Of a stretch of DNA of 64,000 nucleotides, positions 23,040 to 33,699 are shown piece after piece. The DNA comes from Buxus sempervirens (lineage: Eukaryota > Streptophyta > Magnoliopsida > Buxales > Buxaceae). Each line of letters begins with the position of its first letter. Position 1 is the first letter of the stretch. A program made the position numbers and the translations under genes. The stretch lies in contig OX387182.1 in the NCBI GenBank assembly GCA_947561395.2, positions 6,000,595-6,064,594 on the forward strand. Reading direction: 5' to 3'. The notes beneath the pieces are model-generated. The model ran no database searches. It worked only from the letters and a program-made list of their open reading frames with translations, and was not told the DNA's origin.

Positions 23040-23441
23040 TGCTCTTAGTTGTGAAATGCTTCAGGGTATAAAAGGAAGACAACTCCAAAATTTTTAGATT
23101 AAAAAAAAAGAAAAGCATGTGAGACACTGGGAAGATGGAAAGGAAATGACAGGGAATAGCAAAGAAAGATGTATTTTTATACTGATTTCATTGGATGGGT
23201 GGAAATTAAGGCAAAGCTTATTGCCCTATTGCTGCTAGATTAGTTTAAAGGGCCAAACTAGTAAATAACTTCTCTACCGGTGACTAGGTGATGCTGCCCT
23301 GCCATTGATAAGTAGAAATAAAAATGCATTTTATATGTCGAAACTATTTAATGAGCAGGATCATTCCAATGTAATTTATGCTCGAAGGTTGGAGATCAAA
23401 TGCATTAACTGACGGGGAAGGAACCTAGATCCAGAACATAC

Positions 23442-23545
23442 CTGTGCAAATAGTTTTTACAGTCTTCTTTGTCAGGGCTGACCTTGGCGATTGAAGAATA
23501 TGAACCAGACGAGCCAGGAAACAGAGGTTGAATATATGACTCAGG
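23442..23545 (-). pseudogene. Orphan copy of ORANGE exon 1
   Basis: The minus strand reads PLFPGSSGSYSSIAKVSPDK, then EDCKNYLHR followed by the same CAG/GTATGT donor as the functional exon at 1120-1283. It sits at the equivalent place of the duplicated block. No ORANGE exon 2 or 3 follows to the left, and the frame upstream is disrupted, so this is a stranded exon carried along with the resistance-gene duplication. Confidence 0.8.
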
Positions 23546-24031
23546 TGCCAACCAGTATTTAGATATAGTGAAGAACTAATACACATATATATATGTATCA
23601 ACAGCAGCAAACGAACTTTCTATCAACAACAGCCCCCAATAACAATCATTCCTGTTTACATCAAAGACATAACAATACAGGAATGAATTAATGGCTACCT
23701 GTATCAACAATGCTGTAAAGCAAAAGAATTAGAGAACCACAATCCAAGTGAAAAATAAATAAATAAATAAATAAAATCAAGAGGGTAAATCTATTTCAGT
23801 TCTGTAGGATGCCATGTACTTTGAGTAATAAGTTGTGCGACAACAGAAGACACTTACCATTTGTTTAGGAATATCTGTACCCAAGTTTTTTGTTCTCCTC
23901 CCATTTCACATTTTGCTACCTAATAATAATAATTTCCCGACACAAAACCATGGAAATTATTATAATCAGAATTGAAAGTAGAAATAAGCAAATAAACGAA
24001 CCACTACCAAGAACAATACATACATACCCTT

Positions 24032-27000
24032 TTAATAGATGTTTGAGTCTGGGATCTCTGCTATCTTGGGCCAATCTTCACACCATTGTCCAAGGATTGG
24101 GCAGCCAATGATTTGTAGACATCCAAGTGAGGAAGGCAGCCCCCTCTCTGGAAGTCCTGCGAGATTCTTGCAGTCAATGATCAACAACTGTTCAAGAGAG
24201 GTGAGGCTGTGCAACCCCTCTGGTAGGGAATGGAGATCTGGGAGATTTTTAACTTCAAGAAAGGTAAGATTTGGGGGCAGCAGAGACTCTGGAAAGAATA
24301 CCAGACCTGAAAATCCTCCAATTGTTAGGCTTTTGAGAGATGTGAGGTTGTGAATCCCCCACTCAGAAATGGACTTCCGTTTTACACAATTTAGGATTTC
24401 AAGAGAATGTAGGTTGCCAGGAAAACCCCCCTTAGGAAAGGGATCGAGATTAGGGCATCCCTTAATAGACAAATGTCGAAGAGACGTGGCGTTGTGCAGG
24501 CCATCTGGTAAGGACTTGAGATTAGGACATTTCCTAATAGCCAAATATCGTAGAGATGTGGCATTGTGCAGGCCATCTGGTAATGACCTGAGATTCGTGC
24601 AGTATCTGAAATAAAGGCTTGTGAGAGATGTGGGTAACCTTCCGTCCGAAAATGAAACAAGGCTGGGACAACCGGAGATCGACAAATACTGGAGAGATGT
24701 GAGATTGTACATGCAGTGAGGTAACGGATTGAGACGAGGATGTATTTCAATGGTTTTAACATTTGTGATGGTGGTGTGCAGCCCAGAAATCTTTCTATTC
24801 GGATCTTGATTTGAGGATGAGCCATTCATATTGCCATCCACAACAATACAGTGATCGATGGACCCTAAGAATCTTCCACTTGGAAACGATGTGAGCTCAT
24901 TACATCCTTGGATTACCAAGCGCTCAAGAAATCTGTTGCTGTACGTCATCCTCTCGGGGAGAGATACCAAATTCTCACAACCAATGATCACAAGACTCTT
25001 AGGCAGTAAGGGAAGCTCTGTAGAACTAGAGGCGCCTCTTTCTGTAAAAGATGTGAGAGATCCACAATCAGATATTCTCAGTGTATCAAGAAATAAGTTG
25101 TTGTCGTCGTTATTGCTGTGCACCATCAGTTCAGGAAAGGTCTCCAGATTCTCACACTCATAGATTTCAAGTTTTCTGATCGTGGAAGGCAACACCATCT
25201 TTTCTCCAGAGGATGGCAAACCTGGCAAGTTATGGATTGTCAATTCTCGAAGAGAAGTGCAGGACATCATCTGAATATTTTTCAAACTATGGCAGGAACG
25301 GATGCAAACGGTTTCAACTTGGGAAGGAAACTTGAGAAAGTGAAGACATGGACATGAACTGATTTCCAGCCGAGTAACAGAACTCAGGGGCAGCATGTCT
25401 TCATCATCTGACAAGTACACAAGTCGACTACACCAGGAAATCTTCAAAGATAGAAGGGATGCAAGGCATTGTGGCCCTGGTCTGACATCATTCGAGCACA
25501 GCAAGTTCACAAGGTCATTACATCCTTCGATCTTTAATTCTCTAAGTGCATTTAAGCATCCCAATAATGACCTTCCTTCCTCTCCTCTGTGAGGTACTAG
25601 TAGATTCTTAAGATTTGAAATTCTAGAAAGACTCAGGAAGCTAAGTGGTAGTGGTAGAGTGGAGTCTACCACGCTTCTCAAGACCATCGCTTCACATCCC
25701 TCTACCTCTAACCTGCATAGCGCCGGAAGACACGTTGGCAGTTCAATCAACTCATGACAATTCCTTATTTTTAGTTCTTTCAGCTTTACAAATCGGTGGG
25801 AGAACTTCCTTAGTTTAGGACAGTTAGATATCTCAAGCTCACACAGACTAGGGAATACTTCTTCATGTTCCTCTTCAATCCCAAACCATTCTTCCCAATA
25901 CTCCATGTCTCTGAATATCAGTGTCTCCAGTGATTGGAACGGTAGCTTAGACGCATGAACACTTCCATAGAACTCAGCACCCACACTTTTCACTCCCTCC
26001 AATCCCTGAATTAGGAGATATCTGAGGAAGGGTAAACATCCAAGCGAAGGGAGTAACTGGCATCTTCTGCAACCAAGGAGTTCTAAGTTCACCAATTGAG
26101 AGTAGGATGAGGACCCTAACCAGCTCGAGAATGTTGTTCCGTGGTACCCATTAATAGAGAGCCTTTTGAGGTTCGTGTGAGGTTGTAGCTCCTTTAGGAT
26201 TGCAGTTTCCTTACCTTCATCTAGAGGTTCAGAGACCCGATTCCCAATGTTTGCCCTTGTGGATTCCCAACTCAACTTCAATTCATGGAGATGCTCTTTA
26301 TTCCCTAGAAGGGCATCATCAATTTTGTCTACGTTCCTTAGTCCAACAATGCAAAGTTTTTCGCGAAGTTGCTTCACGTCCTTTAGTCCTCGAATGCTTG
26401 ACCCACTATTTTCCCCTACAACAAAAAGAGGTAGTGTTTGAAGGTTCGTCAATTTGTTCATTCCTACTGGCATCTTTTCCAAGCTTTGACATCCATCAAT
26501 GCGGAGATGTCTGAGTTCAATTAGGTTGCTCATCTCACTAGGCAATTCCATAAGAAGCATGCAATTGCTTAACAATAGTGTTTGCAGATTCCGGAGTTTA
26601 CACAGGGAATTGGGTAACCTTTTAATAGAAGTTTGGGAGAGGTCAATGTGTCGAAGATGCATCAAATCACCAATTGATTCAGGCAACTCAAAGTTACTCG
26701 TGACACCACTTAGACGCAACACACGTAAGCATGGCAGTACCGGAAACAGAAAACGTAGGAGCTGTCTAGGTACGTGGGGTCTGCGAAACCATTCACCCGA
26801 ATGCATCAAGAGTAATGCACGCAAGCTTTTGGTTTCTTGAAATACCTTAAATTTTGACATCACATGATGTCTTTTTTCAGCTACAAACGCATATCGAATC
26901 AAGGACATATCAATCTTTGACGAATTGTTGTCCTTTTGCTCATCCCTCAAACTGAAACATATTTCTCGACAAACGGATCGAGCTAGATCATGGATGAGGT

Positions 27001-28489
27001 CATGCATTACGAATCCTGATTCATGGTCACTACTTTGTTGAAAAAATGACCTTGATAATAGCTCTCTGAAATAGTCATCACCTGTGTCTTCCATTCTCCT
27101 ATTTCCCTTCGACTGCAGAAAACCTTCAGCCATCCATAAGAGGATGAGCTTTTCCTTGTTAAAGACGTAGTCTTGAGGGAACATGGCGCAGTAAGAAAAG
27201 CAACGCTTCAACTGAGCTGGGAGATAATGATAGCTCAACGCAAGAGATGGAAGAACGCCGCTTGTGTTTTCTGTTTGATCCCATATTTCACTACTCAAAA
27301 GACCTTCCCATTCAGCAGTGTCTCGTCTACAACGCAAGAGACCTCCGAGTGTCTTTGCTGCCAGAGGCAACCCTTTACATTTTTTTACAATCTTTTCGCC
27401 AATTGACTTCAGCTCCGAGTATTTATCAGGACTTGAGTTTTGAAATGCATGGTGGAAGAACAATGCTTGGCAATCCTCTTCAGAGAGCTCTTTTAAGTGG
27501 AATGTGGGAACGGTTCTCATTATGGAAGAAACATTTTCGCTCCTCGTTGTCACAATAATTTTACTACCATTGGGTCCACCTCTGAAAGGAGCTCGTAATC
27601 GATCCCAGTCATTGTAGTCTTCGCTCCAAACATCATCCAGAACAAGTAAAAATTTCTTTTCACCTAATACCTCCTTCAACCTCTCTTGAAGTTGTTGCAG
27701 TCCATTGACTGTAAATGAATCTTTGGTAGCAGACTCCAGAATTTCTTTGGTTACTCTAACCACGTCAAATTTAGCATCGGATACGCAAGCCCATGCTTTC
27801 AGAGTAAAATTCTTTTTCACGTCCTCATGATTGTAGAGAAGCTGAGCAAGAGTGGTCTTACCAACCCCTCCCATTCCCACTATGGGAATCACAGAGACAT
27901 TGTTGCTTCCAGTATCATCACCATCTAATAACAACAGTTTAAGTAACTGTTCCACATCTTTTTCCCTACCATAGACATGGGAGTCAAGTGGCAAGGGAGT
28001 CGTCGGTGGTCTTTGGATGAGACCAGTGGAACTCTGTGCAAGTGCAACACCCTGGCTCAAACCAAGACGCTGCCCTTGCAACCAGACCTTATCTAGTCTC
28101 TCGATTAGTGTCTTTATCTTACCGCTTTGCTTTGCTTTTGACCAAAAATCACGAAGAGAAGAGACAAGTTCTCTCACCTGATTTCTGTTGGGTTGGGTTT
28201 CCTCCTCCTGTTTCAGTCGATGGGCATGGGTGGCAATCTCGTCCAACAGATCTTCGATGTCCAAGGCAAGATGTGTGAGTTTGTCAAGCCAGAGTCTAAC
28301 AACTGGGTTCGTTATCTGCTTTTGTTCCGCATCATAGAGTACGCCTTGAATCATCAGCATCGTCTCCTCCAACTCCTCTAGATCAGAATCGACTTGCACA
28401 CGGCGTGCGAATTCTTTGAACTCACGAGGGATCAACCTATCCAAAGCCACCTGAAGAAATGCACTAAGAAGTAGCTCTCCGAAAGCCAT
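24032..28489 (-). CDS. CNL disease-resistance protein, RPP13-like 1 class (copy 2)
   Basis: Paralogue of the gene at 3211-7755 with the same plan in 1485 residues. It has an Rx-type coiled coil, then NB-ARC with P-loop GMGGVGKTT near 205-213, a canonical kinase-2 LLVLDDVW near 281-288, GLPLA near 373-377, RNBS-D and MHD near 495-497, and a long LRR region. All nucleotide-binding motifs are in their standard form, so this copy looks the more likely to be active. I chose the ATG at 28489 because it matches the start of copy 1; the open frame runs 57 codons further up without an ATG. Compared with copy 1 it has one fewer 24-residue LRR unit near the end and extra residues around GNRVSEPLDEGKE. 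A stretch of LRRs is almost identical to copy 1 (see findings). Confidence 0.94.
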   Translation of the reverse strand: MAFGELLLSAFLQVALDRLIPREFKEFARRVQVDSDLEELEETMLMIQGVLYDAEQKQITNPVVRLWLDKLTHLALDIEDLLDEIATHAHRLKQEEETQPNRNQVRELVSSLRDFWSKAKQSGKIKTLIERLDKVWLQGQRLGLSQGVALAQSSTGLIQRPPTTPLPLDSHVYGREKDVEQLLKLLLLDGDDTGSNNVSVIPIVGMGGVGKTTLAQLLYNHEDVKKNFTLKAWACVSDAKFDVVRVTKEILESATKDSFTVNGLQQLQERLKEVLGEKKFLLVLDDVWSEDYNDWDRLRAPFRGGPNGSKIIVTTRSENVSSIMRTVPTFHLKELSEEDCQALFFHHAFQNSSPDKYSELKSIGEKIVKKCKGLPLAAKTLGGLLRCRRDTAEWEGLLSSEIWDQTENTSGVLPSLALSYHYLPAQLKRCFSYCAMFPQDYVFNKEKLILLWMAEGFLQSKGNRRMEDTGDDYFRELLSRSFFQQSSDHESGFVMHDLIHDLARSVCREICFSLRDEQKDNNSSKIDMSLIRYAFVAEKRHHVMSKFKVFQETKSLRALLLMHSGEWFRRPHVPRQLLRFLFPVLPCLRVLRLSGVTSNFELPESIGDLMHLRHIDLSQTSIKRLPNSLCKLRNLQTLLLSNCMLLMELPSEMSNLIELRHLRIDGCQSLEKMPVGMNKLTNLQTLPLFVVGENSGSSIRGLKDVKQLREKLCIVGLRNVDKIDDALLGNKEHLHELKLSWESTRANIGNRVSEPLDEGKETAILKELQPHTNLKRLSINGYHGTTFSSWLGSSSYSQLVNLELLGCRRCQLLPSLGCLPFLRYLLIQGLEGVKSVGAEFYGSVHASKLPFQSLETLIFRDMEYWEEWFGIEEEHEEVFPSLCELEISNCPKLRKFSHRFVKLKELKIRNCHELIELPTCLPALCRLEVEGCEAMVLRSVVDSTLPLPLSFLSLSRISNLKNLLVPHRGEEGRSLLGCLNALRELKIEGCNDLVNLLCSNDVRPGPQCLASLLSLKISWCSRLVYLSDDEDMLPLSSVTRLEISSCPCLHFLKFPSQVETVCIRSCHSLKNIQMMSCTSLRELTIHNLPGLPSSGEKMVLPSTIRKLEIYECENLETFPELMVHSNNDDNNLFLDTLRISDCGSLTSFTERGASSSTELPLLPKSLVIIGCENLVSLPERMTYSNRFLERLVIQGCNELTSFPSGRFLGSIDHCIVVDGNMNGSSSNQDPNRKISGLHTTITNVKTIEIHPRLNPLPHCMYNLTSLQYLSISGCPSLVSFSDGRLPTSLTSLYFRYCTNLRSLPDGLHNATSLRYLAIRKCPNLKSLPDGLHNATSLRHLSIKGCPNLDPFPKGGFPGNLHSLEILNCVKRKSISEWGIHNLTSLKSLTIGGFSGLVFFPESLLPPNLTFLEVKNLPDLHSLPEGLHSLTSLEQLLIIDCKNLAGLPERGLPSSLGCLQIIGCPILGQWCEDWPKIAEIPDSNIY

Positions 28490-28605
28490 TATTTTCTCGC
28501 AAAAGAAAGAAGAGGATCGAAACACAAGCAATTGTGAAAAAATAGAAATTGCAAATTGTTGGTATGAGGTTTGGGTTGAAAGCAGGAGGATCAAAGAAAG
28601 GAACT

Positions 28606-29333
28606 CGCATCTTCTCCTACGCCCCCCCTCCTCCAAAATTATAGCACCAACAACTGACAAATGTCAAGGAATAAGGTTTGACAAACGTTAAACGTTTCGT
28701 TCTATTCCCTCCGTCAAATTCAAACATTACATTGACTAATCCGAGTAGGTTTATGCTTTACACGTTACCTGCCCAACAAAGAACCCTACATTGACTAACC
28801 CGAGTTGGGTTAGGCTTTAACAACTTTTATTGAATGATTAAAGGATCTTCAACAACTTTTCAAGAAGCATTGGCCTTTCAACCCAAAAAAAAAAAAAAAA
28901 GGAAGAAGCATTGACCTGCAACTTCCAGCTTTTTCAAAAGAGAGAGTTCGGCCCCTCTTTTGTCTTCTGCTTTTTATAACGAGATTAAAGAATCTTTAAC
29001 AACTTTTCAAGAACCATTGACCTGCAACTTCCAGCTTTTTCATCAATAAAAAAAAAAAAAAAAGGTAAGACAGCAAGTAGTGAAGTAATCAAGAATGAAG
29101 TGGGACAGATAAAAGGACTTAGTCAGTTCACCATCCACCAAAAAAAAAAAGGGCCTAGTTAGTAAAGCTTAAAGAAGTAGGGGCGGGTAACGTGTAAAAC
29201 TTAACCCTACTGGGGTTAGTCAACAATCAACATGATGTTTGAATTTGACGGAAACTTTTAATGTTTTCTAAACTTTTTTTCTTGACACTTGTCACATAAT
29301 TATTGGTACTGTAATTTTGGAGGAGAAGATGCG
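28606..29333. repeat. Inverted repeat upstream of CNL copy 2
   Basis: The arm 28606-28774 and the arm 29181-29333 are inverted, imperfect copies. Shared blocks are CGCATCTTCTCC, CTCCAAAATTA, CCGTCAAATTCAAACAT and TTACACGTTACC. Between the arms are two direct copies of 'cctgcaacttccagcttttt' (about 28916 and 29022) and poly-A runs. The near arm starts about 115 bp above the resistance gene's start codon. It may be a decayed MITE or an inverted duplication. Confidence 0.75.
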
Positions 29334-31090
29334 GGTCAAGGAACAATCACTGGGTATTCTAAATTAAAGTCTAGTCAATTGAAGTGCCCTCGACTTGTTC
29401 CTTGTCTTCGTTTATTTTTTTTCATGTATTCCCTTTGTCTTCTTTGTCTTCTTTCTTTTAAAACATAGTCAGTGGATGTGCAAGTTATTTATTCATTTAG
29501 TTTTTTTTTTTTTTTTGGTAAATGAAGCTTGATGGAAGTACAAAATTAAAAGTTTCTTTGACCCAAAGGTGGGGTTCGGTTCAAGGTAAACCATATGCTT
29601 GTCTAAGCCGGCTCAGTAGGATCTAGAATTTGGGTTCAAGATTTAAGCCCAAGACTGTTCCTAGGATAATATCAGAGACCTGGCTTTGTTAGGGTCAATT
29701 AGTATATCTTTGTAATTTCTTAACTTTATTTTGTAAGTAAAATTCTTACAATGTTTATATTATTCAGATACTTATTTTATAAGATGCTAATAAAAAAAAG
29801 ACCCAAAAAAAAAAAAAAAGTTTTGATGGGAGAACAAGTCCTTACTAAAAAATAAAAAAAGTAGGTTCATATTGATTTACTAAAATGACAGCTATAAACT
29901 TCTGTAAAATGTCCATGAGTCAGTATAACAAGTTACTATGCATGTAATATCTATATTATATATTGACACTTGTATTATTAAATGACGTTAAGAACTCTTT
30001 GTAGAATATGTATTATTTTCCATTCATCTTCTAATGTTATCAATTTGTTTTTACAGTTATGCCCGGCCTCCTTTCATTTATTATATTTGTTGTTAGATTT
30101 ATAATTTCTACATTAAAAACTGCATGACATACACATTTCTTTCCGTCATTTTGAGTGGACGAATGCAAAATTAATCATCTTACAAAAGGTCATAATGGTC
30201 ATTTAATATAAAATAAACAATTGAAATTTATATATTTTGATGTCTAGTGTGTATGAATGCGACAATTATGATGAATAAATAAAAGGTACAAATATAAATA
30301 GTAGAAATATGAAGATATATATTGATGCAAATATATTATATTAATAGAGGTATAAACGCAAAACTGCCCTCTAGAAATTTCAATGGAGTTTTGAGAAGGT
30401 ACGAAAGCACATGATACCCTTTTCCTTTTTATTTTGATAATCTGAGTTTAAAGAGTTGAGATTAGAATACCGTCATGCATGTTTGAGTGGCATATGTAGG
30501 GTGAAACTTGGGTCGATTAAACCTGAAAACCGACTAACCTAAACCAACTTTGGTTTGGTTTTCAAAGCACATGGTTCAGTTTTGGTCTAAAATTTATAAT
30601 GCAAACTAAATCAGTTCGGTTTTGGATTAATGTCTGATCTAAACACACACACAAGCATGTATATTAAATTGCTCTAAAGGCCTAAACCGACCTAAAGTAA
30701 GCAAAATTTATACACTGGGTTGGATTAGTTTGGTTTTAGGGTTTTTAATTTCATTCTAATTTGGTTTCAGGTAATTAAAATAGTGGGTCCTTAATTTGAT
30801 TTGATTCGGTTATGCGTCCTTAATTCTTTTATTTTTTTTAGTAGGTGTGGAAATTTCTTCAAACCTAATCCTCCAACTAGAATTTTAAATTGTCTACTTG
30901 GAATTTTGTTCAAACATGGTCGGTGGACATGAAAATTACATTATTTATTTTCAAATGAACTGCTATTTACTAGTTGGACGATGAAAACAAAGGAAGGAGG
31001 TAGGAAATGAGATTTGATGGGAGTATAAATTATAATTACTAGTTGGAAAATTTACACTTACACCCTTTGAAATTTGGAAAAGGTGCCCTC
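29334..31090. other. Intergenic, no gene seen
   Basis: AT-rich spacer with poly-T/A tracts. The stretch 30480-30830 is full of degenerate 'aaaccgacctaaa' and 'tttggttt' motifs, probably an old relative of the pyrimidine/purine-rich hAT MITEs elsewhere in the window, but its ends are not clear. Confidence 0.4.
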
Positions 31091-33558
31091 ACATGAGGGA
31101 TAGGCGGCGGGTCGGCCCGGCACGCCTCAAGGAATGGGCTGCGAGCCTGTCCGCCTGAGGCTTGCTCGGCGGGCCGTGGCACGCCAGGCCCATTTAGTTG
31201 GGACCCCCGGCCCGGCATGGCATGCCTGCTGGGGCGTGCTGTGCCGGGCCGGCGGGCCAGGGGTATTAAACCCCTTTTTTTTTCAAAAAAAAATCCCAAA
31301 AAATCACAAAAAATTCTGAAAAAATGCTTTTATTATTCACAAAATTGTCTTACACATATTGGAATAGATTTTGCTAAAAAAAATATAAATTCATTAATTA
31401 TCACAAGTACAATTACAACTTTGAAAAAAATACATAATTACTTGAACAAATAATACTGCATCACTATAGTATAAGCACATCCCAACTAAATTGGCATCCA
31501 CTCATCTATCTTTCATTTACAGTTTAAAAGAAAAAAGAGAAAGTACAATTCCTATACTTTGATTACAAAAGTTATAACAAAACTTAAACTAATCTGGATG
31601 ATTAAATTCATCAATATTCAAATCATCGAAGTCTCCAACAAGTTGATCATCTTCATATTCTTGATCTCTCAGTTCTGCCCTTAACCAATCTGTAAGACTG
31701 ACACATACTTACACCATCTCCGGTGTTAATCTACTTCTGTAGTCGTCCACGGTTCGTCCACTTGCGCTAAAAGCTGATTCCGATGCAACTGTGGACACCG
31801 GAACCATTAGTAGATCACATGCCATGGCAGCAAGCACAGGATAACTAACCTGATTTTGCTTCCACCATGTCAAAATGTTAAAAGAATTATGCTCTTCCAT
31901 AGTATTGAAATTTATTGGGGGGCTTTCTAAATAAATCCTTAATCCAGATGATCCCCCACTACTAGATGCTGGTTGTTTTCCCTTTCTTCTCCCACTTAAA
32001 AAATTCCAAGGGGAATTATCTGGTAGTGCTTGTTGGGTTTGCGTATGACCTTGTATGCTACTACTAGTATCATATTCACAAAAAAGTCTTTCTAATAGGG
32101 TTCTTCTTTTACATATATCTATTTGAAAAGTAGAATTCATATTCTCATTTATTCCATCTATTAAGTCTTCCACTTCTAATTTAATCCTAGGGTTCATTGT
32201 AATAGCTAAACAATATAAATTAGGCATATCTTGCTAATATTTTAAAATTTTTGCTTCCAATGCAGGGCAAATTTCCTTAGCAATGGGCATATTTCTATAT
32301 TGTTGAAAGAAAATATTTATTTGATATAAAAAAGTTAAAATACTTGGTGATGTTGAGTAATAAACCGCTAATAAATATCTTGTTGCATCATAAAAAACTT
32401 TTAAAAAATCTCTTAAAATTTCTGCTATTTGCCAATCAAGTTCTTCTAATTCACTTTCAAGCACTTTAGTTTTATAAAATATTGTAAGTTCTTGTTTTAA
32501 TGGTAGTACAGCTTATAGCATTAAATATGTTGAGTTCCACCTATGTTCAACATCTAGGGTAATTTTTTTAGGTTGCTTTCCTAAATTTTCATAATAATAT
32601 TTAAATTCTCTAGCGGTTGTGCTAGATTGTTTTAAATATCTTACTGCATCTCTAATATTTGTTAAATGATGTTGGACAATTTTTAATCCATATTGCACAA
32701 CTAAATTTAGGATGTGACAAGCACACCTAACATGAAATAAACTTCCATCTATATTTAAGTTTAAATGTTGTCTGAATATATCTACTGCAACATTATTAGT
32801 ACTTGCATTATCAAGTGCTAAAGCCATTATTTTATTTTGTATTTGATATTTTCTTATATTTTTTGCTATAGTATTTGCTATATTTCGTCCAAAATGGCTA
32901 GAATCTAGTGGTTCAAAAGTTATTTTTCTTTTTTCCATATTTCAATTTTCATCAATATAATGTGCAGTTATAGCTAAATAACTTATTTGTTATCTATTTG
33001 TCCAAGTATCTGAGGTTAAAGCTATCTTAAAAGTATTGTTTCAAAAAGTTTCTATTAATGCAGTTTTCATTTTTCCATATAATTTTATAGCATCCTTTTT
33101 TAAAGTGTGGCGTAAGAAAATTTTAAATTGTGGTGCTAGATATTTAGTTATTAAACGGTTAAATCTTTTAGATTCTATTAATTTAAAGGGTAATTCTTCT
33201 TGAATTACCCACTTTACTATTTCAAGCCTAGTTTCTTCTTGATTAAAAAAAAATTACTCATATGAACACTACTGCTGAAAATTTGGGCTTGCCTAAGGTC
33301 AATTTGGCCATGTTTTGGAAGGCATTTCTGCAAATGCCGTTACAAGTGGCCTGTACCACTTTTTCCTTTACAACTAAATTTTTTTTTGCAGTGGTTACAC
33401 ACTACCCTCTCTTCACTTCCTACATTTTCAATTGTAAAATTGAGCCAAACACCAGAGGTTCTACTCCTCTTGGTGCTCTTAGGTGGTAGGGAAGACAATC
33501 CCATCTCTTGGGAAGCAAGGGCAGATCTACATAGAGGGTATGGTGGGCAACTGCCCAC
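31091..33558 (-). pseudogene. Decayed hAT-superfamily transposase (BED finger / RICESLEEPER-like)
   Basis: Pieces of a hAT transposase lie in order on the minus strand. 33558-33340 has a BED zinc finger (KRSRTSGVWLNF, then CNHCKKKF and SGTGHL). 32938-32513 is part of the RNase H-like catalytic region, with ALALDNASTNN, HVRCACHILNLVVQ and RWNSTYLML. 32464-32234 is a linker. 32227-31709 is the C-terminal dimerisation domain (NILTWWKQNQ, ASESAFSASGRTVDDYRS). The pieces are separated by stop codons and frame changes, at least four, so the gene is dead. The 31091-31265 end is extremely GC-rich with 'gggccggcgggcc' repeats, as in hAT subterminal regions. Clear terminal repeats were not found; the 5' side seems cut near 33520. 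Confidence 0.85.
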
Positions 33559-33699
33559 CCTAACCTCTTAATTTACCTTTATGCCTCATATAGAAGTGGC
33601 CCTTATGCCCCCTTTCAAATTTTGTGTTTGCCCACTAAGCATGGTCCACCATCCACTCATTGAATGGTTTTGATTTTTTATCAACTTCAAATGGCAACA

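Larger units (their letters stand above)
23040..28600. repeat. Segmental duplication, copy 2
   Basis: Second copy of the block described at 735-7870, about 21-22 kb to the right in the same orientation. It lacks the AT-rich MITE of copy 1. Homology starts near 23040 ('gttgtgaaatgcttcagggt') and ends near 28600, just upstream of the resistance gene leader. Confidence 0.85.

Noticed and set aside
24032-28660. Resistance gene copy 2 starting at 28660
   Set aside because: The first 57 codons of that frame have no ATG at their start, and the region corresponds to the untranslated leader of copy 1. The shared MA-FGELLLSA start at 28489 is used.
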